A stretch of 64,000 nucleotides of DNA from Parabacteroides sp. (GCA_017481945.1 JAFUOJ010000010.1:1-64000), one strand, 5' to 3'; positions 35,861-45,663 are shown, numbered from the stretch's first letter. A program made the numbers and translations. Notes: generated by a model from the sequence alone, not told the origin.

Positions 35861-37396
35861 ATGGGAATGACTATAATTATATCACTGGTTACCTTTATTT
35901 TTGGAGGTTTACTTGTGTGGTTTGTAATGAGGGTTCTTTTGAAGTCGCGATATGATGCTGTAATACGCGAAGCTGAGAAGGAATCGGAAGTGATGAAACA
36001 GAAGAAGCTGCTTGAAGTGAAAGAGAAGTTCCTTCATTTAAAGGCGGATTTGGAAAAGCAGGTGGCTGCTCGTAACTCTAAAATTCAATCTGTTGAAACT
36101 AAGTTGAAACAACGGGAGTTGAGTTTGAACCAACGCCAAGAAGATCTACAGCGTAAGAATAATGAAGTAGATATTGTTAAGGAGAATTTGGCAGCTCAAT
36201 TGGAAATCGTAGATAAGAAAAAGCAGGATTTAGAAAAGTTACATCAGCGTGAGATTGAACATTTAGAATCTCTTTCAGGTCTTTCAGCAGAGGAAGCAAA
36301 GGAGCGCTTAATAGAATCTTTGAAAGATGAAGCAAAATCTGAAGCTACTTCTTATATCAATGAGATTGTAGAAGAAGCAAAGATGACTGCGAATAAGGAG
36401 GCAAAAAAGATCGTTATTCAGTCTATTCAGCGAGTAGCAACTGAGACTGCAATAGAAAATTCTATTACAGTTTTTCATATTGAATCAGACGAAATCAAAG
36501 GACGTATTATCGGTCGTGAAGGACGTAATATTCGAGCTTTGGAAGCTGCAACCGGTATTGAAATTGTAGTAGATGATACTCCGGAAGCAATTGTCTTATC
36601 AGGTTTTGATCCGGTTCGTCGCGAAATTGCTCGTTTGGCTTTGCACCAATTGGTACAAGATGGACGTATCCATCCGGCACGTATCGAGGAAGTGGTAAAC
36701 AAGGTTAAGAAGCAGGTTGAAGATGAAGTGGTAGAAACAGGTAAGCGAACTGCAATTGATTTAGGTATTCATGGCTTACACCCCGAATTGATTCGTATGA
36801 TCGGTAAGATGAAATACCGTTCTTCTTATGGTCAGAATTTGCTTCAGCATGCACGTGAGACTGCAAATCTTTGTGCAGTGATGGCTTCAGAATTAGGTTT
36901 GAATCCGAAGAAGGCTAAACGTGCTGGTTTGTTACATGATATTGGAAAGGTTCCTGATGATGAACCGGAATTGCCACATGCTATCTTAGGTATGAAGCTT
37001 TGTGAGAAGTTCAAAGAAAAGCCGGATATTTGTAATGCCGTTGGTGCTCACCACGATGAGGTAGAAATGCAGACTTTATTAGCACCGATTGTACAGGTTT
37101 GTGACGCTATTTCTGGTGCTCGTCCGGGTGCTCGTCGTGAAATTGTCGAAGCTTATATTAAACGTTTGAACGATTTAGAACAATTGGCACTTTCATATCC
37201 GGGTGTAGTAAAAACGTATGCTATTCAAGCCGGTCGTGAGTTGCGTGTGATTGTTGGGGCAGACAAGATCGATGATAAGGATACTGAAAACTTGTCTAAT
37301 GAGATTGCAAAGAAGATTCAAGACGAAATGACTTATCCGGGACAAGTAAAGATTACGGTTATCCGTGAGACTCGTGCTGTAAGTTATGCGAAGTAA
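35861..37396 (+). CDS. rny: ribonuclease Y
   Basis: Membrane-anchored endoribonuclease that starts mRNA decay. N-terminal transmembrane helix (about 3-25), long coiled coil (about 30-195), KH domain with [15 protein letters not shown] (about 213-227) and HD domain with LLHDIGK (about 364-370) and AHHDE. 511 residues is normal. Followed by a perfect terminator. Confidence 0.96.
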   Translation: MGMTIIISLVTFIFGGLLVWFVMRVLLKSRYDAVIREAEKESEVMKQKKLLEVKEKFLHLKADLEKQVAARNSKIQSVETKLKQRELSLNQRQEDLQRKNNEVDIVKENLAAQLEIVDKKKQDLEKLHQREIEHLESLSGLSAEEAKERLIESLKDEAKSEATSYINEIVEEAKMTANKEAKKIVIQSIQRVATETAIENSITVFHIESDEIKGRIIGREGRNIRALEAATGIEIVVDDTPEAIVLSGFDPVRREIARLALHQLVQDGRIHPARIEEVVNKVKKQVEDEVVETGKRTAIDLGIHGLHPELIRMIGKMKYRSSYGQNLLQHARETANLCAVMASELGLNPKKAKRAGLLHDIGKVPDDEPELPHAILGMKLCEKFKEKPDICNAVGAHHDEVEMQTLLAPIVQVCDAISGARPGARREIVEAYIKRLNDLEQLALSYPGVVKTYAIQAGRELRVIVGADKIDDKDTENLSNEIAKKIQDEMTYPGQVKITVIRETRAVSYAK

Positions 37397-37432
37397 AAGA
37401 TAGTTTTTATACTCATTGATTTTTTAATAAAT

Positions 37433-37472
37433 AAAAGGCGATTATCTGACAGGAATCAGATAATCGCCTTTT
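37433..37472. terminator. terminator of rny (bidirectional)
   Basis: AAAAGGCGATTATCTGA pairs perfectly with TCAGATAATCGCCTTTT (17 bp, 6-nt loop), between convergent rny and the DUF3332 gene. Confidence 0.92.
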
Positions 37473-37499
37473 GCTTTAGATTGGAATATGTTCAACTAT

Positions 37500-38054
37500 T
37501 TATCTTGCTGCATAGAAAGAATATCCCTGTGCAACTTGTTTGAAAGCTAATACACCAGCTTGACTAAGTTCGACATTCATCTCTTGTCCATCTGGTAGAT
37601 ACATAAGCACTTCGTTTTCTCCTGTGAACTTTAATAGTTTGGTCATTTCTCCATTTGCTTCAACATTCCAGCTTTGTTCTGCTTCATTGAAAACTAAATT
37701 CACTTTTTTATCTTCTCCCTCTTTCTGAATTTGGTAGCCATTTTCTTGTGTTTTGATCGCGTATGTACCATCCTTAGTTTCTACCTTTTTAATTTTGCCA
37801 GTATCAGCTACCGGATTACTTCCGCTCCAGAACTCAATAGAATTTAGTACCAGAATGTCTGCTAACATAGATACTTCATATACTGGAACAATCCAGAATG
37901 CAACAAACACTAATTCGTTAACAAATTTACTGTCGATGTTTCTGTTCCAATCCAGTAGTTTGTTTGACAAACCGAATGAACCAATACAAGATGAGAATAA
38001 AAGGCTGGAAGCTAAAGCTGTTACAGCCAGTAATGTAAAACTTCTTTTCTTCAT
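37500..38054 (-). CDS. DUF3332 lipoprotein
   Basis: From ATG 38054 the product has 184 residues: signal MKKRSFTLLAVTALASSLLFSSC (lipobox, Cys23), then the DUF3332 region GSFGLSNKLLDWNRNIDSKFVNELVFVAFWIVPVYEVSMLADILVLNSIEFWSG, which contains one or two hydrophobic stretches. The function is unknown. The frame opens 27 codons earlier, but the lipoprotein signal defines the start. Monocistronic and divergent from the ABC-F gene. Confidence 0.85.
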   Translation of the reverse strand: MKKRSFTLLAVTALASSLLFSSCIGSFGLSNKLLDWNRNIDSKFVNELVFVAFWIVPVYEVSMLADILVLNSIEFWSGSNPVADTGKIKKVETKDGTYAIKTQENGYQIQKEGEDKKVNLVFNEAEQSWNVEANGEMTKLLKFTGENEVLMYLPDGQEMNVELSQAGVLAFKQVAQGYSFYAAR

Positions 38055-38235
38055 AAATATTAAAAATTTGTAGTTAATGTGGGAACGAAGATAGCATTTT
38101 ATTTCGGATTTGTACTTTTTGTTTTTATTATTCACAAATAATAAGAAAATTGCAGATAGTTACTTTTAATTTAGATTCTTTCCTCTTCTATGAAACAGCC
38201 CCTTTTCCCTTGGGTAGTTTTTATTAAGTTATTTG

Positions 38236-38243
38236 TATCTTTG
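38236..38243 (+). promoter_or_regulatory. -7 element for the ABC-F gene
   Basis: TATCTTTG followed by CA, 24 nt before the ATG at 38268; -33 region not consensus. Confidence 0.5.
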
Positions 38244-38267
38244 CAACCATTAAAATAAAAATAGGAT

Positions 38268-40205
38268 ATGATTTCGGTAGAAGGACTTACGGTCGAGTTT
38301 GGCGGATTTACGCTTTTTGATGATGTCTCGTTTGTGGTTAATAAGAAAGATCGAATAGCGTTGGTTGGAAAAAATGGTGCTGGTAAATCTACAATGTTAA
38401 AGATTTTTGCTGGCTTGCAATCCCCAACGTCGGGAACAGTGAGTGTACCCAAAGAGACGACTATTGGTTATTTGCCTCAACAAATGAAGTTAGCAGATAC
38501 GCAAACGGTACGTGCGGAAGCGGAACAGGCTTTTGCTCATATTCACGAAATGGAGCAGGAGATAGAACGTTTGAACTTACAATTGGCCGAACGGACTGAC
38601 TACGAATCAGAGTCCTATCAGAACTTAATAGACCGTGTTACCCATTTGACTGAACATTTCCAAATGATGGGTGGAAACAACTATCACTCTGAATTGGAAC
38701 GTACTCTTATCGGGTTAGGTTTTAATCGGGAAGATTTTGACCGACCGACTTCTGAGTTTAGTGGGGGATGGCGTATGCGTATTGAGTTGGCAAAGTTATT
38801 GCTTCGTAAACCGGACGTTTTGTTGTTAGATGAGCCTACCAACCATTTGGATATTGAGTCTATTCAGTGGTTAGAAAACTTTATCGTAACTCGTGCGAAC
38901 GCTGTGATTTTGGTCTCTCATGACCGGGCATTCATTGATAATACGACTTCCCGAACGATTGAAATTGAATTAGGCAAGATTTATGATTATAAAGTAAAGT
39001 ATTCAGAATATGTAGTCTTGCGTAAAGAACGCCGTGAGCAACAACTTCGTGCTTTTGAGAATCAGCAGAAGATGTTGGCCGATACTGAGGCTTTTATTGA
39101 ACGTTTCCGCTACAAAGCAACGAAGTCTGCCCAGGTGCAATCCCGTATCAAACAATTGGAAAAGGTTGATCGTATTGAAGTGGATGAGATAGATACGGCC
39201 ATGTTAAACCTGAAGTTTCCTCCTGCACCTCGTTCCGGTTCCTACCCCGTAATTATAGAAGATGTTGCCAAACGATACGGTGATCATCTGATATTTGAAC
39301 ATGCTACGTTTACAATCAATCGAGGAGATAAAGTCGCTTTTGTCGGCAAAAATGGTGAAGGAAAATCTACATTGGTTAAATGTATCATGGGCGAGATTTC
39401 GGACTTTACCGGTAAACTGCAATTGGGACATAATGTAAAGATTGGATATTTTGCGCAGAACCAAGCACAATTGCTTGATGAGAACATGACTGTCTTTGAT
39501 ACGATTGATTATGTAGCACAAGGGGATATTCGTTTGAGAATACGGGATATACTGGGGGCTTTCATGTTTGGAGGTGAGGCTTCTGATAAAAAGGTAAAGG
39601 TATTATCCGGTGGAGAAAAAACTCGTTTAGCCATGATTCGTCTTTTGCTCGAACCTGTGAACTTATTAATCTTAGACGAGCCGACCAATCATTTGGATAT
39701 GCGTTCTAAAGATGTTTTAAAGGAGGCATTGAAAGATTTTGACGGAACGGTGATTGTCGTGTCGCACGACCGTGAATTTTTGGATGGTTTAGTAGATAAA
39801 GTGTATGAGTTTGGAAATAAACGAGTAGTCGAACACTTGGGAGGAATTTATGACTTCCTTGAACATAAGAAGATGGATAGTTTACAGGAATTAGAACGCT
39901 CTTCGCAATCAACTGCTACTACAGTTACAGATGTTCAGCCGACTCAAAATAAGCTTTCATACGAAGCCCGAAAAGAATTGAATAAGACCATTAAGAAAAT
40001 AGAGAAGGGTATTGCAGAGTCCGAAAAGACTATTGCTAAGTTAGAGAGTGCCATAGATGAGTTGGAGGCAAAGTTAGCTACGCCTGAAGGAGCTGCAGAT
40101 ACGTCTCTTTATACAGATTATTCCGGTTTGAAGAAGCAACTGTCGGATATGATAGACTTCTGGACGGAACAAACGATGGAGTTAGAAAAATTGAATATTT
40201 CCTAA
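38268..40205 (+). CDS. ABC-F family ATPase (Uup/YheS-like)
   Basis: 645 residues with two ABC cassettes and no membrane segments: Walker A GKNGAGKST (about 34-42) and GKNGEGKST (about 359-367), signatures FSGGWRMR and LSGGEKTR, Walker [13 protein letters not shown] and LLILDEPTNHLD, linker helices between (about 240-300), and a C-terminal coiled coil (about 560-640). ABC-F proteins act on ribosomes (translation factors or antibiotic protection); the C-terminal coiled coil resembles Uup/YheS. Single gene. Confidence 0.92.
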   Translation: MISVEGLTVEFGGFTLFDDVSFVVNKKDRIALVGKNGAGKSTMLKIFAGLQSPTSGTVSVPKETTIGYLPQQMKLADTQTVRAEAEQAFAHIHEMEQEIERLNLQLAERTDYESESYQNLIDRVTHLTEHFQMMGGNNYHSELERTLIGLGFNREDFDRPTSEFSGGWRMRIELAKLLLRKPDVLLLDEPTNHLDIESIQWLENFIVTRANAVILVSHDRAFIDNTTSRTIEIELGKIYDYKVKYSEYVVLRKERREQQLRAFENQQKMLADTEAFIERFRYKATKSAQVQSRIKQLEKVDRIEVDEIDTAMLNLKFPPAPRSGSYPVIIEDVAKRYGDHLIFEHATFTINRGDKVAFVGKNGEGKSTLVKCIMGEISDFTGKLQLGHNVKIGYFAQNQAQLLDENMTVFDTIDYVAQGDIRLRIRDILGAFMFGGEASDKKVKVLSGGEKTRLAMIRLLLEPVNLLILDEPTNHLDMRSKDVLKEALKDFDGTVIVVSHDREFLDGLVDKVYEFGNKRVVEHLGGIYDFLEHKKMDSLQELERSSQSTATTVTDVQPTQNKLSYEARKELNKTIKKIEKGIAESEKTIAKLESAIDELEAKLATPEGAADTSLYTDYSGLKKQLSDMIDFWTEQTMELEKLNIS

Positions 40206-40223
40206 GCACTGGTATAAATTTGG

Positions 40224-40253
40224 ATGCCCATGAAATTTTTATTTCATGGGCAT
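40224..40253 (+). terminator. terminator after the ABC-F gene
   Basis: ATGCCCATGAAAT (40224-40236) pairs with ATTTCATGGGCAT (40241-40253), 13-bp perfect stem; only a weak T-run follows. Confidence 0.65.
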
Positions 40254-40340
40254 TGATTTATAAACGAATGCCTATGGATTTTTTGAGAAACTTTTTACCT
40301 TTGTTGAATTGGAAATAAAACATAACTTAATTCTTGCACT

Positions 40341-41507
40341 ATGCTGACACAGATTATAAATGGTAAAATCCTTACCCCTCAGGGTTGGTTGAAAGACGGC
40401 TCTGTTCTGATAAGTGATAATAAGATTTTAGAAGTAACTAATTGTGATTTGGCTGTAGTCGGCGCTACGCTGATTGACGCTAAAGGCATGTATATCGTTC
40501 CGGGAGGAGTCGAAATTCATGTACATGGCGGTGGTGGACGTGATTTTATGGAAGGGACGGAAGAGGCGTTCCGAACGGCTATCGCAGCTCACATGCAACA
40601 TGGGACGACCAGTATTTTCCCCACATTATCCTCTTCTACCATTCCGATGATTCGGGCTGCGGCTGAGACAACAGAAAAATTAATGGCAGAACCGAATAGT
40701 CCTGTTTTGGGGTTGCATTTGGAAGGACACTACTTCAATATGAAAATGGCAGGTGGACAGCTTCCTGAAAACATTAAGAACCCAGATCCGGAAGAATACA
40801 TTCCACTTTTGGAAGAAACTCATTGTATCAAACGTTGGGACGCAGCTCCGGAATTACCGGGTGCTATGCAGTTTGGTAAATATATCACATCAAAAGGGGT
40901 ATTGGCTTCGGTTGGACATACGCAAGCAGAGTATGAAGATATTCTTACTGCTTATGAGGCTGGTTATACACATGCTACTCATTTCTACAACGCCATGCCG
41001 GGATTCCATAAACGTCGCGAATATAAATATGAAGGTACAGTGGAGAGTATCTATTTGATTGATGATATGACGGTAGAAGTTGTAGCAGATGGTATCCATG
41101 TACCGCCGACCATTCTCCGACTTGTTTATAAAGTAAAAGGGGTGGAACGTACCTGTTTGATTACAGACGCTTTGGCTTGTGCTGCCAGTGATAGTCAGAC
41201 GGCATTTGACCCTCGGGTAATTATTGAAGATGGAGTTTGTAAATTGGCAGACCGTTCTGCTTTGGCAGGAAGTATTGCTACTATGGATCGTTTGATTCGC
41301 ACGATGGTTCAGAAAGCCGAGATACCTTTGGAAGACGCTATCCGTATGGCTTCTGAGACTCCGGCCCGTTTGATGGGTGTGTATGATCGTAAGGGATCTT
41401 TACAGCGTGGTAAGGATGCCGATATTCAGATTCTGGACAAAGATTTGAATGTTCGTGCCGTTTGGGCAATGGGAAAATTAGTAGAAGGAACGAATCGGTT
41501 GTTCTAA
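40341..41507 (+). CDS. nagA: N-acetylglucosamine-6-phosphate deacetylase (copy 1)
   Basis: Removes acetate from GlcNAc-6-P. 388-residue amidohydrolase with all expected metal ligands: His60/His62 (HVHGGGG), Glu128 (HLEGH), His193 (SVGHTQAE), His214 (HATHFYNAMPG) and catalytic Asp276 (LITDAL). The usual HLEGPY motif reads HLEGHY here, a Pro-to-His change. Followed after 13 bp by a second copy; both lie upstream of the NagB-like/PIG-L gene, so the trio probably handles amino sugars. Confidence 0.93.
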   Translation: MLTQIINGKILTPQGWLKDGSVLISDNKILEVTNCDLAVVGATLIDAKGMYIVPGGVEIHVHGGGGRDFMEGTEEAFRTAIAAHMQHGTTSIFPTLSSSTIPMIRAAAETTEKLMAEPNSPVLGLHLEGHYFNMKMAGGQLPENIKNPDPEEYIPLLEETHCIKRWDAAPELPGAMQFGKYITSKGVLASVGHTQAEYEDILTAYEAGYTHATHFYNAMPGFHKRREYKYEGTVESIYLIDDMTVEVVADGIHVPPTILRLVYKVKGVERTCLITDALACAASDSQTAFDPRVIIEDGVCKLADRSALAGSIATMDRLIRTMVQKAEIPLEDAIRMASETPARLMGVYDRKGSLQRGKDADIQILDKDLNVRAVWAMGKLVEGTNRLF

Positions 41508-41520
41508 AATTAAGAATCTT

Positions 41521-42681
41521 ATGCTGACGCAGATAATAAATGGTCAGATCCTAACACCGCAGGGATGGCTAAACGAAGGGTCCGTCTTAATCAGTGACGG
41601 AAAGATTTTAGAAGTTACAAATAGTGACTTGGCGGTTATCGGTGCGAAAGTTGTTGACGCAAAAGGTATGTATATTGTACCGGGTTTTGTCGCAATGAAC
41701 GTACATGGAGGAGGTGGTCATGATTTTAAAGAGTGTACAGAAGAGGCTTTCCGTACCGCAGTCTCTGCTCACTTGAAACATGGTGCTACCACGATATTTC
41801 CAACGTTGTCTTCCTCTCCGATAGAAACGATTTACAAAGCTGTTTCTATTTGTGAGAACCTGATGGCAGAAAAGAACAGTCCGGTATTAGGTCTGCATGT
41901 AGAGGGACCCTATTTGAATGCAAAGATGGCCGGACCCCTATACGAAGTGAAGAATCCGGATCCGGAGGAATATGTGACGCTGTTAGAGAAGACAAATTGT
42001 ATCAAACGATGGGACATCAGTCCTGAATTACCAGGCGCCCATGATTTTGCTCGCTATTTAACCTCTAAAGGTATTTTACCGGCTATTACGCATACTGAAG
42101 CTGAGTTTGGAGACATTAAGGCTGCTTATGCTGCGGGCTTTACGCATGCTGCTCAATTCTATAATGCCATGCCGGGTTTTCATAAGCGTCGGGAGTATAA
42201 ATATGAAGGAACGGTAGAAAGTGTCTACCTGATAGATGATATGACGGTTGAAGTTATCGCAGACGGAAAGCATTTACCGGGTACTATTCTTCGTTTGGTT
42301 TATAAATTGAAAGGAGTAGAGCGAACCTGTTTAGTCACAGACGCGCTTTCTTTTGCAGCCAGCGATATAAAACCGGGGGATGGCTCTCCGGTGATTATTG
42401 AAGACGGGGTTTGTAAAGTAGCTGACCACTCTTCTTTGGCTGGAAGTATTGCAACGATGGATGTCCTGGTACGTACGATGGTGCAGAAAGCAAACGTACC
42501 TTTGGCTGACGCGGTTCGCATGGCTTCCGAAACACCAGCTCGTATGATGGGTGTCTTAGGGCGTACCGGAACATTACAGCGTGGTAAGGACGCAGATATT
42601 ATCATTATGGATCGCAATTTGGCAATACGTGCCGTATGGTCTATGGGACATCTGGTAGAAGAAGCAAATACTTTATTTTAA
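41521..42681 (+). CDS. nagA: NagA paralogue with altered metal ligands (copy 2)
   Basis: 386 residues, clearly a tandem duplicate of the upstream gene; the N-termini are nearly identical (MLTQIINGxILTPQGWL). Glu128 and His191 and the catalytic Asp (VTDAL) remain, but the first His of HxH is Asn60 (MNVHG) and the His of HATHFYNAM is Gln212 (HAAQFYNAM). The latter position is a zinc ligand in E. coli NagA (His216), so activity or substrate may differ. E. coli NagA itself lacks the HxH pair, so Asn60 alone would not be decisive. Ends at a terminator. Confidence 0.88.
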   Translation: MLTQIINGQILTPQGWLNEGSVLISDGKILEVTNSDLAVIGAKVVDAKGMYIVPGFVAMNVHGGGGHDFKECTEEAFRTAVSAHLKHGATTIFPTLSSSPIETIYKAVSICENLMAEKNSPVLGLHVEGPYLNAKMAGPLYEVKNPDPEEYVTLLEKTNCIKRWDISPELPGAHDFARYLTSKGILPAITHTEAEFGDIKAAYAAGFTHAAQFYNAMPGFHKRREYKYEGTVESVYLIDDMTVEVIADGKHLPGTILRLVYKLKGVERTCLVTDALSFAASDIKPGDGSPVIIEDGVCKVADHSSLAGSIATMDVLVRTMVQKANVPLADAVRMASETPARMMGVLGRTGTLQRGKDADIIIMDRNLAIRAVWSMGHLVEEANTLF

Positions 42682-42699
42682 TGATTAATAGATTGTAGG

Positions 42700-42729
42700 A
42701 AAAAGTTGGCAAGTCTTTGTCAACTTTTT
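42700..42729 (+). terminator. terminator of the nagA pair
   Basis: AAAAAGTTG (42700-42708) pairs with CAACTTTTT (42721-42729), followed by further T. Confidence 0.7.
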
Positions 42730-42806
42730 TCTTTTAGCTTTTCGTTAAAGGATTTTATAAATAACTTTCAACTGTCAACTCTTTATTGTTAACTGAAAAA
42801 TGTAGT

Positions 42807-42814
42807 TATATTTG
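42807..42814 (+). promoter_or_regulatory. -7 element of the NagB-like/PIG-L gene
   Basis: TATATTTG matches TAnnTTTG; a TTG at 42786-42788 lies 18 bp upstream. 31 nt before the ATG. Confidence 0.55.
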
Positions 42815-42844
42815 TAGGAGAAGTTGTAACAAAATTGATGAAAC

Positions 42845-44830
42845 ATGAAAACAGATTTGAGTTCGCAAATAAACTTAACGAGAATACCCTTGCGGTATTA
42901 TCGTCCGGAAAATGCTTTTGAGCATTCTGTCTTAACTCGCTTGGAAAAGATTCCAACTACGATATATGAATCTGCTGATGAAGCCTCTTTTGTGGTTGCT
43001 AATGAGATAGCCAGTCAAATCCGTAAGAAACAGAAAATAGGAGAAAACTTTGTAATTGCTATACCCGGAGGTCGCTCTCCTTTGAGTGTGTACAAAGAAT
43101 TGGTACGTATGCACAAAGAAGAACAATTGAGTTTCCATAACGTGATTGTTTTTGTTGAGTATGAGTTCTTCCCGTTGGTCTCTCCTTCAGCCGGAAATGT
43201 GGCACAATTGAAAGAAGCATTATTAGATCAAGTAGATATTGCTCCTGAAAATATTTATGCTCCGGACGGCTGTATGCCTAAAGACGCGATCTTGGATTTC
43301 TGCCAAATGTATGAGGAGAATATTCAGAAGGTAGGAGGTTTGGATTACATTCTCTTGGGAGTAGGTTATGCAAGCAATATCATGTTTAATGGAGCCGGAG
43401 CCTCTTTAAGTTCTCGTACCCGTTTGGTATTGTTGGAAGGAGCTGCGCGTAAAGAAGCTGCGCGTACTTTCCCCTCTTTGGATAATGTCCCGGCAGGAGT
43501 TATCACAATGGGTATCTCTACGATGATGAGAGCTCGTAATGTGATTTTTATGGCTTGGGGAGAGGATAAAGCAGATGTTGTTTTTAAGACGGTCGAAGGG
43601 AAAGTGAGTGACACAGTGCCCTCCTCTTATTTGCAAAACCATTCCAATGCGAAAGTAGTAGTCGATTTGGCTGCTTCGTATGATTTGACTCGTATCAGTC
43701 ATCCGTGGTTGGTTACTAATTGTGAATGGGACAATAAGTTGATTCGCCGAGCAATCGTTTGGTTGTGTCAGCTGACCGGTAAACCGATTTTAAAGCTGAC
43801 AAATAAAGATTACAGCGAGAATGGGTTAGGAGAGCTTTTGGCACTTTACGGTTCTGCTTATAATGTAAATATAAGAGTGTTTAATGACATTCAACATACA
43901 ATCACCGGATGGCCGGGAGGAAAACCGAATGCGGATGATTCTTTCCGTCCGGAGCGTGCAACTCCTTATCCAAAGAAAGTTGTAATCTTTAGCCCACATC
44001 CGGATGATGATGTGATTTCTATGGGAGGAACATTTCACCGTTTGTGCGAACAACACCATGATGTGCATGTCGCTTATGAGACTTCCGGTAATATAGCCGT
44101 TGGAGATGAGGAGGTGATTCGCTATTGTGAATATTTACGGGACGTCTGTGCAAAATACACACAAGACGAGGCCGTAAAAAAGAAAGCTGAAGAGATCATC
44201 CATTTCTTACGGTATGAAAAGGTGGAGGGAGAAGCTGAACGTCCGGATGTATTGTTTATGAAAGGAACTATACGTAGGGAGGAAGCACGTGCCGCTGCTC
44301 GTTACAGTGGAATCAAAAGCGATGAACATATTCACTTCTTAGACTTGCCGTTCTATGAAACAGGTATGGTGAAGAAGAATGATTTAAGTGAAGCGGATAT
44401 TGCAATCGTAAAAAAACTGTTGAACGATGTGAAGCCAGACCAAATGTTTGTTGCGGGAGACTTGGCAGACCCGCATGGTACACATCGTGTGTGTTTGAAT
44501 GCGGTGTTGGCGGCTATTGACGAATTGAAAGATGAAGAGTGGTTGAAGAATTGCCGTATTTGGATGTATCGTGGAGCTTGGGCAGAGTGGGAAATGGACC
44601 ATGTGGAGATGGCTGTTCCTATTTCGCCTGAAGAATTACGCCATAAACGAAATGCAATTTTGAAACATCAGTCACAGGCCGAAAGCGCTCCGTTCTTAGG
44701 AGATGATGAACGTTTGTTCTGGCAACGGGCTGAAGACCGAAATCGGGCGACGGCAGACTTGTATCATCAGTTAGGGCTTGCCTCTTACGAAGCGATGGAA
44801 GCCTTTGTACAATATATACCGATTCGATAA
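42845..44830 (+). CDS. NagB-like domain fused to PIG-L (LmbE-like) deacetylase domain
   Basis: 661 residues: N-terminal glucosamine-6-P deaminase-like domain (about 35-300) and C-terminal PIG-L/LmbE deacetylase domain (about 375-655) with zinc motif SPHPDDD (about 382-388) and DPHGTHR. In the NagB part the catalytic positions known from E. coli are replaced: Asp72 by Tyr106, Asp141 by Ala176, His143 by Asn178, Glu148 by Gly183. The phosphate-loop PGGRSP remains. It is therefore unlikely to deaminate; the deacetylase half looks active. This fusion is typical of Bacteroidales and usually annotated as a deaminase. Close to the nagA pair. Confidence 0.88.
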   Translation: MKTDLSSQINLTRIPLRYYRPENAFEHSVLTRLEKIPTTIYESADEASFVVANEIASQIRKKQKIGENFVIAIPGGRSPLSVYKELVRMHKEEQLSFHNVIVFVEYEFFPLVSPSAGNVAQLKEALLDQVDIAPENIYAPDGCMPKDAILDFCQMYEENIQKVGGLDYILLGVGYASNIMFNGAGASLSSRTRLVLLEGAARKEAARTFPSLDNVPAGVITMGISTMMRARNVIFMAWGEDKADVVFKTVEGKVSDTVPSSYLQNHSNAKVVVDLAASYDLTRISHPWLVTNCEWDNKLIRRAIVWLCQLTGKPILKLTNKDYSENGLGELLALYGSAYNVNIRVFNDIQHTITGWPGGKPNADDSFRPERATPYPKKVVIFSPHPDDDVISMGGTFHRLCEQHHDVHVAYETSGNIAVGDEEVIRYCEYLRDVCAKYTQDEAVKKKAEEIIHFLRYEKVEGEAERPDVLFMKGTIRREEARAAARYSGIKSDEHIHFLDLPFYETGMVKKNDLSEADIAIVKKLLNDVKPDQMFVAGDLADPHGTHRVCLNAVLAAIDELKDEEWLKNCRIWMYRGAWAEWEMDHVEMAVPISPEELRHKRNAILKHQSQAESAPFLGDDERLFWQRAEDRNRATADLYHQLGLASYEAMEAFVQYIPIR

Positions 44831-44833
44831 AGC

Positions 44834-44868
44834 AAAGGGGCTGTCCGATTTTTGGGACAGCCCCTTTT
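44834..44868. terminator. terminator between the NagB-like gene and the HU-like gene
   Basis: AAAGGGGCTGTCC pairs with GGGACAGCCCCTTT (13 bp), flanked by A- and T-runs between two convergent genes. Confidence 0.9.
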
Positions 44869-44886
44869 GTTTTCATTAGTAAAGGG

Positions 44887-45336
44887 TTATAATTCATCTG
44901 GAACCTCATCGGTGTTTCCAGAAGAAGAACTATTAGTGGTTGTTACTACCGGCCACTTCTCGACACTTACATTTGCGATAGCTGTTTTCAATCGGCTGCT
45001 TGGACGATAAATAATGCGAGGATGAGAGAACATGGAAGCATTGTAACTTTCTGCCTCATCTGTACCAACACTACTCATCTTTAATTGGAAATTCCCTAAT
45101 TCACCAAATTGAACAACTTCTCCACGTAATAATGCCTCCGAAGCGACATATACCAAACCATCCAATACTAATTTTACATCTCCCGGCGAAGCTGTGCTAT
45201 ACGCCGAAACACTTGAACAAATTTGTTCGAAGGTTAATGTACCTGTAGCTGAAATGCTACCATAATACTTCTTTGCTCCTGCTTCAGCGTCTTTACTCAT
45301 ATCTGTACGCTGAATTAATCTATACTTTAATGCCAT
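44887..45336 (-). CDS. HU-family DNA-binding protein (HU-HIG type)
   Basis: 149 residues of the Bacteroidota HU-like family: MALKYRLIQR start, an HU-type helical N-terminus, VQFGELGNFQLKM (about 72-84) resembling the GFGTF strand of HU, and a low-complexity tail (TTTNSSSSGNTDEVPDEL). Such proteins are commonly found beside DUF4248 and VirE/DUF3987 genes, as here, where it is divergent with a 327-bp shared control region. The leader contains a 10-bp inverted repeat that could serve autoregulation. Confidence 0.85.
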   Translation of the reverse strand: MALKYRLIQRTDMSKDAEAGAKKYYGSISATGTLTFEQICSSVSAYSTASPGDVKLVLDGLVYVASEALLRGEVVQFGELGNFQLKMSSVGTDEAESYNASMFSHPRIIYRPSSRLKTAIANVSVEKWPVVTTTNSSSSGNTDEVPDEL

Positions 45337-45663
45337 GATTAAATATATAAGAGTTATACAATACTGTAATCAGCTATTATCTTCTGATTACAGTGTAAAG
45401 GTACAAAGTCTGTTTTATACGATATGGAACAACTTGGATGTTCTCCTATGAAAAATATATTTTAAGAAAATTTAATAATTGCGATAGGGCTATTTGGAGT
45501 GAAAAAGGGCGCAAAGATACAATTTGTTTTTATTCCGACAAAATCTAATTAAAAATATAATAGTCATAATAGACTGGAGTCTAAATTATTAAATCTTTTC
45601 AAATCCGTTTGCATGATTCAAAAAAAATATTATATCATTGCAGTATATTTAAAAAAATAAATT
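45337..45663. promoter_or_regulatory. divergent control region of the HU-like / DUF4248 cassette
   Basis: This AT-rich 327-bp gap contains CTGTAATCAG (45364-45373) and its exact reverse complement CTGATTACAG (45384-45393) in the HU leader, a second palindrome AGACTggAGTCT (45575-45586), and a plus-strand promoter TTTG (45608-45611) N21 TATCATTG (45633-45640) ahead of DUF4248. No gene is visible. The palindromes are plausible operators for the cassette's own HU-like or another regulator. Confidence 0.6.

Noticed and set aside
42300-42617. Minus-strand open frame within nagA copy 2
   Set aside because: Third-position shadow of the coding strand; no own start context.
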